Shown: piece by piece, positions 12,424 through 19,682 of the stretch
Position numbering within the stretch: the stretch's first letter is position 1
How the letters are laid out: every line of letters begins with the position of its first letter
Assembly (NCBI GenBank): GCA_902490005.1
Contig: CABUCM010000045.1
Span: 1 to 19,682 of the forward strand
Length of the DNA: 19,682 nucleotides
DNA from: an uncultured Ruminiclostridium sp.
GTDB taxonomy: Bacteria; Bacillota; Clostridia; Oscillospirales; Acutalibacteraceae
Reading direction: 5' to 3'
Program-made: the position numbers and the translations under genes
Notes under the pieces: generated by a model
Databases searched by the model: none
Seen by the model: only the letters and a program-made list of their open reading frames with translations
Told to the model about the DNA's origin: nothing

Positions 12424-12927
12424 ATGAAAAAAGCTTTTGTTTCTGTGCTATTTATTCTCTTTTTGTTCTCACTTTTTGGTTGTGGGGCAAAGGAAGATTT
12501 TAATTCATCTAGTGCTGCTAATGCTTCCAGTAAGCAAAATGAAAGTTCTAGTAATTCTCAAAGTTCTCTTTCAACTGGATTTTCAAATACCATCACTTAT
12601 GACGAAGCAAATTCTTGCACATTAATCACTTCTGTAGATGACCAAACGAAAATGATAGGTACGTGTAAATTTGATGGAGCGGACCCTAAAACAGAAACCT
12701 TGCGTTCTTTAGCTTTCACAACATACTGTATTGAAAATGCTTCTGTTTTTTGTGATGGCAATCTTACTATGCTGTACTATAGCGGGGACAATGACGGATT
12801 CGCCTATTATAAAAATAGCGAGCTTACCATGTCAGATTTTCCAGATCAATGGAATCAGTATGCTTCCAACATAACTCAAGAAGAAATTGAGCAGGAATTA
12901 AAGAACATCATAGATAACATAGAATAA
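12424..12927 (+). CDS. Lipoprotein B (moron inside the tail operon)
   Basis: A 167-residue secreted lipoprotein: MKK start, hydrophobic run and lipobox LFGC (Cys20), then a serine/asparagine-rich linker (about 25-52) and a soluble domain with three cysteines (TCKF, YCIE, FCDG). ATG 12424 follows AGGAGGG. Its bases are visibly more AT-rich than the tail genes around it. With its own promoter and terminator it is a moron inserted between the tail chaperones and the tape measure. Role unknown; superinfection exclusion or surface modification of the lysogen is possible. A weak similarity to lipoprotein A exists (xIxYDxxT...DDxxxIG and QWxQY). Confidence 0.72.
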   Translation: MKKAFVSVLFILFLFSLFGCGAKEDFNSSSAANASSKQNESSSNSQSSLSTGFSNTITYDEANSCTLITSVDDQTKMIGTCKFDGADPKTETLRSLAFTTYCIENASVFCDGNLTMLYYSGDNDGFAYYKNSELTMSDFPDQWNQYASNITQEEIEQELKNIIDNIE

Positions 12928-12944
12928 CACTCAAGCCAGGTTTT

Positions 12945-12980
12945 CCGCTATCTCGATATGAGGTAGCGGCTTTTTATTTT
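12945..12980 (+). terminator. Terminator of lipoprotein B, just before tape measure
   Basis: CCGCTATCTC (12945-12954) pairs with GAGGTAGCGG (12960-12969), one wobble pair, five-base loop, then CTTTTTATTTT. Only about 20 bases separate it from the tape measure start, and no promoter lies between. Confidence 0.88.
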
Positions 12981-12982
12981 AT

Positions 12983-12999
12983 AAGGAGGAAACTCACTG
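12983..12999 (+). promoter_or_regulatory. Shine-Dalgarno plus CTG start of the tape measure gene
   Basis: AAGGAGG (12983-12989), seven bases, CTG 12997-12999. In-frame TAA at 12982-12984 rules out any upstream start; the next usual start is TTG 13144, 49 codons later and with no ribosome site. Confidence 0.9.
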
Positions 13000-15900
13000 A
13001 GCGTTGAACTGGATACCCTGGAACTAAAAGTACAATCAAATGCAGATCAAGCAGCGCTTAAAGTTGATAAGCTTACCTCCGCTTTAAACAATTTAAAAGG
13101 CATCACCAAGGGCGGCGTTGGGCTTACGACGGTTGCGAACCAATTGAGTAAGCTGAATGGCGCTCTTTCTGGTTTGAATATCAACAGCAAAAAGATAACG
13201 GAATTAAAATCCTCTTTATCCGGCCTGTCCGATGTGCAGAAATCCGCAGGGCTTACCTCAACCATAAACGCCCTGAAAAAGCTTCCGCAGATCAGTAAAG
13301 AACTGTCCGCCACGGATTTAAGTAGATTCGCCGGTCAAATGACCCAGGTTGCCAACGCCGTGCGTCCTTTGGCCTCCGAAATGGAAAAGGTATCCTCCGG
13401 ATTCAAAGCTTTCCCTATCCGGATTCAAAAGCTAATTTCCAGCAATACGGGGCTGGCGGTGTCGAATAAAACGACTGGAAAGTCCTTTGGTTTTCTCGGA
13501 ACCGGAATTTCCAGCACAATTTCTAAACTCGGCATTTACGGATACACCTTAAAGCGTTCCGTGGGAAGCTGGATCACGTCCTATAACGATTATGTGGAAA
13601 ACGTAAACCTTTTCACAGTAGCGATGGGAAAATTCGCCGATGAATCAATGGAATACGCGGAAAGAGTTCAATCCGTTGCCGGAATTGACCTATCGGAATG
13701 GATACGCAACCAAAGCGTTCTTATGGACATGGTAAAGGGCTACGGCGTTGTTGAAGATAAAGCCAAAACCATGAGTGAGGGCCTGACCCAGCTTATTTAT
13801 GACTACGCTTCTTTCTATAACATCAGCATTGAGGATTCAGCCCAAAAGGTACAGTCCGCGATTGCCGGTGAGATCGAGCCTGTCAGGCGCTTAGGTAAGG
13901 ACCTGTCGGTCGCTACACTTCAACAGTATGCTTACAAATACGGTATCGACCAGAGCGTTAATTCCATGACCCAGGCTCAAAAGGCTCAGCTGCGCTACGT
14001 CGCTTTGATAGAACAGTCCACATCCGCTATGGGGGATATGGCAAGAACCATTCAAACCCCGGCCAACGCTATGCGGATTCTCCAGCAGCAAACACAGCAG
14101 CTTACCAGGGCCTTAGGAAGCCTATTTATTCCAATCTTACAGGTAGTGATCCCCTGGGTGCAGGCGTTTGTATCCGTGCTTACCGACGCCGTCAGAGCAA
14201 TCGCAAGCTTTTTCGGGGTAGAACTTCCCACAATCGATTATTCCGGCATGGATAGTATAGGAACCAGCGCGGGAGCGGCGACGGACGAGATCGAAGATAC
14301 CACAGGTGCCTTAGGCGACGCGGCTGCTGCGGCTAAAAAGCTGAAGGATTACACTCTGGGCTTTGATGAATTGAATATTCTCAACCCTGATACCGGGACA
14401 GCATCTGGAGGGGCCGGGGGAAGCGGCGGCGCTTCCGGCGGTTCTTACGGAGGCGATCTGGATTTACCGCTTCTTTCTTATGATTTTTTAGGCGGCCTGG
14501 AAGAAAAAACCAATCAGTTAAAAGAAAGCATTGAGGCAATGGTTGGGCCTATCGCATCTATTGCCGCTGGCCTTGCGGCTTGGAAAATCGCCAGCAAAGT
14601 TCTTAAATGGTTTTCTGATCTAAAGCAAGGGAAATTCGACAAAATCAATAAAATAGCCGCCGGAATTGGTCTAATGGTAACTGGATTTTCCCTTGAATGG
14701 CAAGGGGCCTATGACATTGGTTATAACGGATTGAACTTAGAAAACGGGCTCAAGACATTAATTGGTTCCGCCCTGGGAATTGCAGGTTCCTTACTTGTTT
14801 TTGGGACCGGGCCTGTTGGCTGGACTATCGGTATTCTCGCCGCGCTCACTATAGGAATCACAAGTTTTGCAATCGGCTATAACCGAAGAAAAATTGACGA
14901 TGAAATCAAAAAAAGATTTGGCGAAATAACCCTTTCGGTAGAAGAGGCCAAGGAATACGCTGAAAGAATCATGTCCTCGCCGCTTTCCGTACAGCTTGAT
15001 GTATATATCGAAGCCAAGGAAAACGCACAGCAAGCAATTGAAAACTATATGAAATCTACCGAACAGTTTTCGTATTTAACATGGAAAGCCTCTCTAGGTT
15101 TTGAAGTTGACAAATCCGAAATGGAAGAAAGCATTAATACCCTTGTTTCCGACGCTCAAACCGCATTGAATTCACAAAAGGAAAGATATACTTTAGCTAT
15201 CAGCATGAGCTTTACAGACGCGGATATCCAGTCTGATATGGCTAAGTTTGTAAACGAATATTTTGCACAATCCGAAGGTGACATGGCGCGCCTTGGTGAA
15301 GAGTTAAAGGCTGTTATGTTAAACGCGCTCGCAGACGGAGTTCTTGACGATGCCGAAATGGAGACCATCTCGGATTTGCAAAGTGAAATGAACCAAATTG
15401 TAGCAACTGTTGCCGATGCCGAATATAAAGCCAAACTGACAAATGCCGTATATGTTCTAGATGGAAATCTTTCTTATGACAGCGTAAAAACTGTAAGCGA
15501 GGAATTACAGGTTCTGGCACAGGAACAGTTGGATAATATCGATACCGTCCATTTAGACGCATTAGCGGCGATCGAACTGAAATATAAATCAGATGGCGAT
15601 TATAGTGCTTACGTTGCCGCTATTGAAGACGAAATGAAAGCATACAGCGAAAACGCGGCCACCGTGTCTGTAACCGCTTTTCAGCCTTTGGTTGAAAAAT
15701 TTAACACCGCTTTTTCTGATGCGTTGTCGGAATCTCAATCAGCGTTCAGCACCCCGGTTAATGAATTATTGACCTACACTTTCCGGCAGTTTAACACAGA
15801 CGAAACCGGCGTTTTAGTAGAAGGAAGTCTCAGCGACTTCATGATAAGCGTACAAACTCGCTGGCAAGATGAATTCAGCCGGCTAGATGTGACGCCAGAA

Positions 15901-16917
15901 ACAAAGGTTGCTTTATCCGAAACCCTCGCGGCTTTAAAGCCGTCCGCAGAACAACTCCAACAAATTGCTGACGACGCGAAAGCGGCAGGTCAAAAAGTCC
16001 CTGACAGTGTCTCTGACGGGTTGCATGATTATTATTCCCTTGCTGCTGTATCTGGAGATCTAGACGCTATTAATTACCTTTTGGGAGAAAAGCTTTCTAC
16101 AGATCCAAACTTTCTTGGTGCTCTTCAAACCGCAACCGACGCAGGAGAAACAATTAACAGTTCCATCGCCAGAGGTTTATTAGATAACGTGGAGATCAAA
16201 AACAACGCAGATGGTACGATATCATTAATTAATGATACCATCGGAGAAAAAGTCGTGGAAGTTACTCCGGAATTAGTTGAAACCTTAGAAGCTTTAGGCG
16301 TAGATATGTCAGATGGGTTGCTAGATGGCGCTCAATTGCAGAACTCTGCAAATATGCCAGAGTGGAAACAGCTTGGAAACGATGCCCTCTCTGGTTTTGG
16401 CTCAGCGGTCTCCGGAGCATTTCAGATGGGCGCTGATATTGCACAAGAAGCATTGAGAGGATTTAAAAGCAAGCAAGGAATTGATTCTCATTCTCCATCT
16501 AAGGCATTTAAAAAGCTTGGTCTGGATTCTGTATCAGGATTTCAGAACGGATTATCCGGTATCTTAGATGTTGGAAAGAACATAGGGGGCCGTTTAGTTA
16601 AACAGTTTTCATTGGATACTTTTTCTTTTGGCGGCTTCCCCACCCCGGGCCAGCTGTTTATCGCCAATGAGCCGGGCAACCCGGAAATGATCGGTTCTAT
16701 CGGCGGCAGGACAGCGGTAGCCAACAATGACCAGATCACAGAGGCCATCGCCACAGCCGTATACAACGCTATGGTTTCCGCACAGGCACAGCAAACGGAC
16801 AGGCCGATCCGGATCAATGAGACGATTAATCTTGACGGGCGCGCGGTATACCGGAACCAGCGGCAGGTAGAACAGGCCCAGGGCTACCGCATGACCACCA
16901 GCACTATTCCCATATAA
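12997..16917 (+). CDS. Tail tape measure protein, CTG start
   Basis: A 1306-residue protein whose length sets tail length. N-terminus (SVELDTLELKVQSNADQAAL) is helical with regularly spaced hydrophobics; about residues 190-420 match the PhageMin_Tail type (LFTVAMGKFADESMEYAERV, SIEDSAQKVQSAIAGEIEPV, ALGSLFIPILQVVIPWVQAF). A Gly/Ser-rich linker follows near 468-485, then hydrophobic segments (about 580-630), a long central helical region and a conserved end (SPSKAFKKLGLDSV, GRAVYRNQRQVEQAQGYRM). The CTG start recovers the 49-residue N-terminal helix that is typical of the family. It lies immediately after a terminator. Confidence 0.92.
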   Translation: MSVELDTLELKVQSNADQAALKVDKLTSALNNLKGITKGGVGLTTVANQLSKLNGALSGLNINSKKITELKSSLSGLSDVQKSAGLTSTINALKKLPQISKELSATDLSRFAGQMTQVANAVRPLASEMEKVSSGFKAFPIRIQKLISSNTGLAVSNKTTGKSFGFLGTGISSTISKLGIYGYTLKRSVGSWITSYNDYVENVNLFTVAMGKFADESMEYAERVQSVAGIDLSEWIRNQSVLMDMVKGYGVVEDKAKTMSEGLTQLIYDYASFYNISIEDSAQKVQSAIAGEIEPVRRLGKDLSVATLQQYAYKYGIDQSVNSMTQAQKAQLRYVALIEQSTSAMGDMARTIQTPANAMRILQQQTQQLTRALGSLFIPILQVVIPWVQAFVSVLTDAVRAIASFFGVELPTIDYSGMDSIGTSAGAATDEIEDTTGALGDAAAAAKKLKDYTLGFDELNILNPDTGTASGGAGGSGGASGGSYGGDLDLPLLSYDFLGGLEEKTNQLKESIEAMVGPIASIAAGLAAWKIASKVLKWFSDLKQGKFDKINKIAAGIGLMVTGFSLEWQGAYDIGYNGLNLENGLKTLIGSALGIAGSLLVFGTGPVGWTIGILAALTIGITSFAIGYNRRKIDDEIKKRFGEITLSVEEAKEYAERIMSSPLSVQLDVYIEAKENAQQAIENYMKSTEQFSYLTWKASLGFEVDKSEMEESINTLVSDAQTALNSQKERYTLAISMSFTDADIQSDMAKFVNEYFAQSEGDMARLGEELKAVMLNALADGVLDDAEMETISDLQSEMNQIVATVADAEYKAKLTNAVYVLDGNLSYDSVKTVSEELQVLAQEQLDNIDTVHLDALAAIELKYKSDGDYSAYVAAIEDEMKAYSENAATVSVTAFQPLVEKFNTAFSDALSESQSAFSTPVNELLTYTFRQFNTDETGVLVEGSLSDFMISVQTRWQDEFSRLDVTPETKVALSETLAALKPSAEQLQQIADDAKAAGQKVPDSVSDGLHDYYSLAAVSGDLDAINYLLGEKLSTDPNFLGALQTATDAGETINSSIARGLLDNVEIKNNADGTISLINDTIGEKVVEVTPELVETLEALGVDMSDGLLDGAQLQNSANMPEWKQLGNDALSGFGSAVSGAFQMGADIAQEALRGFKSKQGIDSHSPSKAFKKLGLDSVSGFQNGLSGILDVGKNIGGRLVKQFSLDTFSFGGFPTPGQLFIANEPGNPEMIGSIGGRTAVANNDQITEAIATAVYNAMVSAQAQQTDRPIRINETINLDGRAVYRNQRQVEQAQGYRMTTSTIPI

Positions 16918-16928
16918 GGAGGAAAGAT

Positions 16929-17315
16929 ATGGCATGGATTGAAACAGACGGAGGAATCGCCCTCCCTGCCCCGGCATTAAACAGCGGAAAAGTAAGCGTC
17001 TCCACCTTAGTTGATGGGGGCCGAAACCAAAACGGCAACTTTATCGGCCAGGTAATTGGAAACGATAAGCTAAAAATTGAGATGAAGTTTCCTGTTCTCT
17101 ATCCCCAGGAAATGATGAATTTTCTGAAGCTCTTTGACCGGTCCCAGGGCGGCTCATTCGTGAACCGCTTTCGAGTATTTGATCCCAGAATCAACGGATA
17201 CACCTATTTGACCATGTACGTCGGCGACCGTTCCGGAACCCCATATATGGTAAACCCGCAAACGTTGCGGCCCTCCTTTTGGAAGGACGTAACCGCCAAT
17301 TTGATTCAGGTTTAA
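16929..17315 (+). CDS. Small distal tail-associated protein
   Basis: A 128-residue beta-rich protein (starts MAWIETDGGIALPAPALNSG; later YPQEMMNFLKLFDRSQGGSF and RVFDPRINGYTYLTMYVGDR; ends FWKDVTANLIQV). ATG 16929 follows AAGGAGG. Its place directly after the tape measure and the 'W.dv..NLIqV' ending suggest a tail tip component acting like a distal tail protein, though it is shorter than classical Dit. Family recognised only by pattern. Confidence 0.7.
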   Translation: MAWIETDGGIALPAPALNSGKVSVSTLVDGGRNQNGNFIGQVIGNDKLKIEMKFPVLYPQEMMNFLKLFDRSQGGSFVNRFRVFDPRINGYTYLTMYVGDRSGTPYMVNPQTLRPSFWKDVTANLIQV

Positions 17316-17329
17316 AGGCGGTGGAGTAG

Positions 17330-19682
17330 ATGAAATATGTATCCCCGGCATACCAAAAAGCGATCCAGCTCCACCGCACACAGGGAATCCGGAATCAAAT
17401 GCACGCGAAAATCAGCTTCGGCGTTCTCGATCAGTACGCGTTTAGCGACGCTTCGTTTACGGTTTCCCCCGGGGTATTCTTTTCCGATAGATCCGGAATC
17501 AAAACCGGTGTGAACGGCGTGACGGAAGGATACGCCTCCTGGGAGCAGAATTTTTGGCAGCTCACCGGAAAGCAGAGGTTTCTAAACGGTGCTAATCCCT
17601 ATAATACCGGGTATATCAGCAGCACTGTTTCCAACGGCGCGGGAATATTCCTTTCTAATCCATATATCGATGTGTCCTTTTCCACTCCTCATAGCATGGT
17701 CGGCGTTACGCTGCAATTTGACACGGTAACCGGAACGGCACCTCTTGACTTTACGGTTACGGCTTACAAAAACGGCGCTGTTAAGAACACCTGGCCCATC
17801 ACTGGAAATACCGATGTAATCTATCAGGGGGAGCTTGGAATTGAGGACGCAGACCGGATTAGGATCGAATTTACAAAGACGAGGCCGTACAACAGAATCC
17901 GGGTGAACAGTATGCTGTTTGGCATCGCCTATTCCTTCTCCGGCGAGGATATCATTTCCATTACACATAACCGGGCTGCAAGCCCAATTAGTCTGGAGCT
18001 TCCTTCCGAATCCCTGGCCTTTACGCTTTTTAACGAAAACGGAAAATATGATTTGGATTCCGGCTTCAGCCTGATTCCCTTTTTACAAAAGGAGCAGAAG
18101 GTTATTATTCAATATGGGTATGATGTGGACGGGCAAGGCGGCGTTGAATGGCTGGAGCAGGACCTTTACTTACTGGACAGTTGGAAAACCGACGGCATCA
18201 ACGCGAAGTTTACCTGTAAGGATATCTTTCACAAGCTGGTCGGCTCAACCTATGTGAAAGGCGTTTATGACAAGCAGAACCACACAGCCGCAAGCCTGGC
18301 TGCCGACGTTCTAACCGACGCGGGAGTGGAGAATTTTTGGGTTAATGATGTAACGCTGCAATCCACAAACACAAATTTACCTTTGCTTTATGACAGTCAC
18401 GGTTCTAATTTGCAGCTTCTGGCTAATCTTGGATTGTCCTCATTGGAACAGGATTCCAGCGGCGGCGTTGTTTTCCGCTACCGTGAGGAACCTGGACAGT
18501 CCACAATGGAGGCGGATACCTGGCAGGCACGGCAAACCGTTTATTCTTATTACGCTTCCCGGGACAGTCTGCCAGGAGGTGTTTTTTCCCAGGACGAGGT
18601 TCCTGATTACGCTGCATGGGAAGAAGATTTCTTTGCCCTGGACGGCAGCATGGCCTTTCTTCCTGAAAAATCGCCATACCGGAATACAGGATATGTTTCC
18701 GATGTGTTTCCAAAAGAAAACGGGGATTACGCGGAACCGAGCGTTCGATTCGGCCCCACTCTTACCTTGGACTTCGGGAAAAACATCACCTTTGGAGAAT
18801 TGGAGGTGGATATCGGAAACACCAGCCGGTTGGCTTCCTTTAATATCAGCGGGGTGCGGGAAACCTCCCCGGCAATCGCTGAAACCCCAATTTATGAAAC
18901 CGTATTTTCAAAAAATAAGGTTCCCGTCCTTTGGGAAAATGGGAAAATTCGTTTTAGAGAAAATTTTGACCGTGTGGCTAAAGTTAATTTGACTTGTACC
19001 TCTAACGAAAAATACCAAAGGGGACGTATAAAACGGGTAAAGATAAACTATACCATGCCGTTTTCTTTGGAATCCTCTGATATTATAGGAAACGCCAAAA
19101 GCGAATTATTGGCCCGGTGCAGCCAGGCGACGTTAAACGCTACTAGGGTTTCCGCCTATTCTTCCTTGCCGGCGGAACCGGCGCAAACCGTTTCCGTAAC
19201 GCCAAATGTACTGACTGAGATCAAACATTCGGAAGCATATTATGACTGCCGGTTTGAATGCGATAATCCTAGTGTGGTAATTCAGCAGGAAACTCATTAC
19301 GCGTTTGTATCCTATCTTAAAATTACTGGAGTTTCTCAAGACGTAGATATTAAGTTATATGCCAATACCTACGCCAGCGAATCCACCGTGCCTTATTCTG
19401 AAACACTGTATCCAATCGGGGATCCAGTCGTAATAGATAATCCTATTTTCCCCGCGGATTCTGGTCAAGGTACTGCAGCTATTGATTGGATATCAAACTA
19501 TTTGCAAAAGCGGTATGAGTACACAGTGGAAACCTTAGGCTATCCAGAGGTGGAACCAGGAGATTTGATTACCTATCGGGGAAAAGAGGCAACTGTAATT
19601 GAGGCAAATATCAATTTCAATCAAGGCGCGATGCGGGAAACCTTTATTTTGAGAGGGGAGGAAAAGTTAAATGGCGTGGCAA
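17330..19682 (+). CDS. Large tail tip / tail-associated structural protein (3' end outside window)
   Basis: ATG 17330 opens a frame that stays open to the window edge, at least 784 residues. N-terminus MKYVSPAYQKAIQLHRTQGI; a carbohydrate-binding-like beta region follows, then DDIISITH-like and 'SWKTDGINAKFTCKDIFHKL' segments recalling baseplate hub/Tal-type folds, and near the end GYPEVEPGDLITYRGKEATV. It resembles minor structural proteins after the distal tail gene in Clostridia prophages, likely forming the tail tip and contacting the host. No catalytic motif was seen. Ribosome site (GGTGGAG) is modest. It probably ends shortly after the window. Confidence 0.75.
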   Translation, partial: MKYVSPAYQKAIQLHRTQGIRNQMHAKISFGVLDQYAFSDASFTVSPGVFFSDRSGIKTGVNGVTEGYASWEQNFWQLTGKQRFLNGANPYNTGYISSTVSNGAGIFLSNPYIDVSFSTPHSMVGVTLQFDTVTGTAPLDFTVTAYKNGAVKNTWPITGNTDVIYQGELGIEDADRIRIEFTKTRPYNRIRVNSMLFGIAYSFSGEDIISITHNRAASPISLELPSESLAFTLFNENGKYDLDSGFSLIPFLQKEQKVIIQYGYDVDGQGGVEWLEQDLYLLDSWKTDGINAKFTCKDIFHKLVGSTYVKGVYDKQNHTAASLAADVLTDAGVENFWVNDVTLQSTNTNLPLLYDSHGSNLQLLANLGLSSLEQDSSGGVVFRYREEPGQSTMEADTWQARQTVYSYYASRDSLPGGVFSQDEVPDYAAWEEDFFALDGSMAFLPEKSPYRNTGYVSDVFPKENGDYAEPSVRFGPTLTLDFGKNITFGELEVDIGNTSRLASFNISGVRETSPAIAETPIYETVFSKNKVPVLWENGKIRFRENFDRVAKVNLTCTSNEKYQRGRIKRVKINYTMPFSLESSDIIGNAKSELLARCSQATLNATRVSAYSSLPAEPAQTVSVTPNVLTEIKHSEAYYDCRFECDNPSVVIQQETHYAFVSYLKITGVSQDVDIKLYANTYASESTVPYSETLYPIGDPVVIDNPIFPADSGQGTAAIDWISNYLQKRYEYTVETLGYPEVEPGDLITYRGKEATVIEANINFNQGAMRETFILRGEEKLNGVA
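19671..19682 (+). CDS. Start of the next tail gene (partial)
   Basis: GGGGAGG (about 19655-19661) precedes ATG GCG TGG CAA at 19671, giving MAWQ at the window edge. If real it overlaps the end of the large tail gene in another frame. Only four codons are visible. Confidence 0.35.

Noticed and set aside
532..13146. Internal ATG/GTG/TTG starts for terS, terL, portal, capsid, tail tube and tape measure
   Set aside because: They lack ribosome sites and cut off (or, for the tube, wrongly add) N-terminal sequence; the CTG sites have well-placed Shine-Dalgarno sequences.
18390..18992. A 200-codon plus-strand frame inside the large tail gene
   Set aside because: It is an alternate frame of the continuous 784-codon tail gene, has no ribosome site and a Trp/Cys/Arg-rich nonsense-like composition.

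Overview
The window is a 19.7 kb slice of a tailed-phage (siphovirus-type) prophage or phage genome from a Clostridia-type Bacillota host, most likely a moderate-GC Oscillospiraceae relative. This is inferred from the SPP1/HK97-style Bacillota gene order, strong AGGAGG ribosome sites, sigma-A promoters with 17-bp spacers and the protein families present. Almost everything reads on the + strand.

Layout. 1-1170: end of an upstream gene, a Cys-rich small protein, a tiny helical protein and the small terminase subunit, closed by a terminator. 1170-3700: an accessory island splitting terS from terL. It holds a ribbon-helix-helix-like protein (-), a candidate type I toxin/antisense RNA pair, an XRE-like regulator with a serine recombinase behind a consensus promoter, a 28-bp dyad that could be the recombinase site, and a lipoprotein moron. 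3711-5433: large terminase with its own promoter. 5455-5844: a self-contained unit (promoter, leader hairpin, tRNA, 43-aa protein, terminator). 5867-12326: portal, scaffold, major capsid protein, small head proteins, connectors and completion proteins (interrupted by an HEXXH peptidase-like gene), tail tube, and two tail chaperones joined by a -1 frameshift. 12352-12980: a second lipoprotein moron. 12997-19682: tape measure, distal tail-like protein and a large tail protein that runs off the window.

Main discovery. The tRNA at 5540-5615 has the body of a bacterial initiator tRNA (C1xA72 mismatch, A11:U24 pair, short AGGUC variable loop, encoded CCA), but its anticodon is CAG, which reads CUG, instead of CAU. 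In the same window seven phage genes have CTG as the only sensible start codon, each 6-8 nt after a Shine-Dalgarno sequence: terS, terL, the 43-aa gene beside the tRNA, portal, major capsid, tail tube and tape measure. Several of the extended N-termini restore sequences I recognise for these families. The simplest reading is a phage-encoded CUG-initiation system: the phage supplies an initiator tRNA that recodes translation starts for its key packaging and structural genes. The sequence features are directly visible; the functional link, the amino acid charged and the biological purpose are inference.

Secondary themes are two lipoprotein morons sharing an upstream palindrome, a matching promoter element in front of the recombinase operon and the tRNA unit, and two strong terminators inside the late operon, which imply read-through or antitermination.
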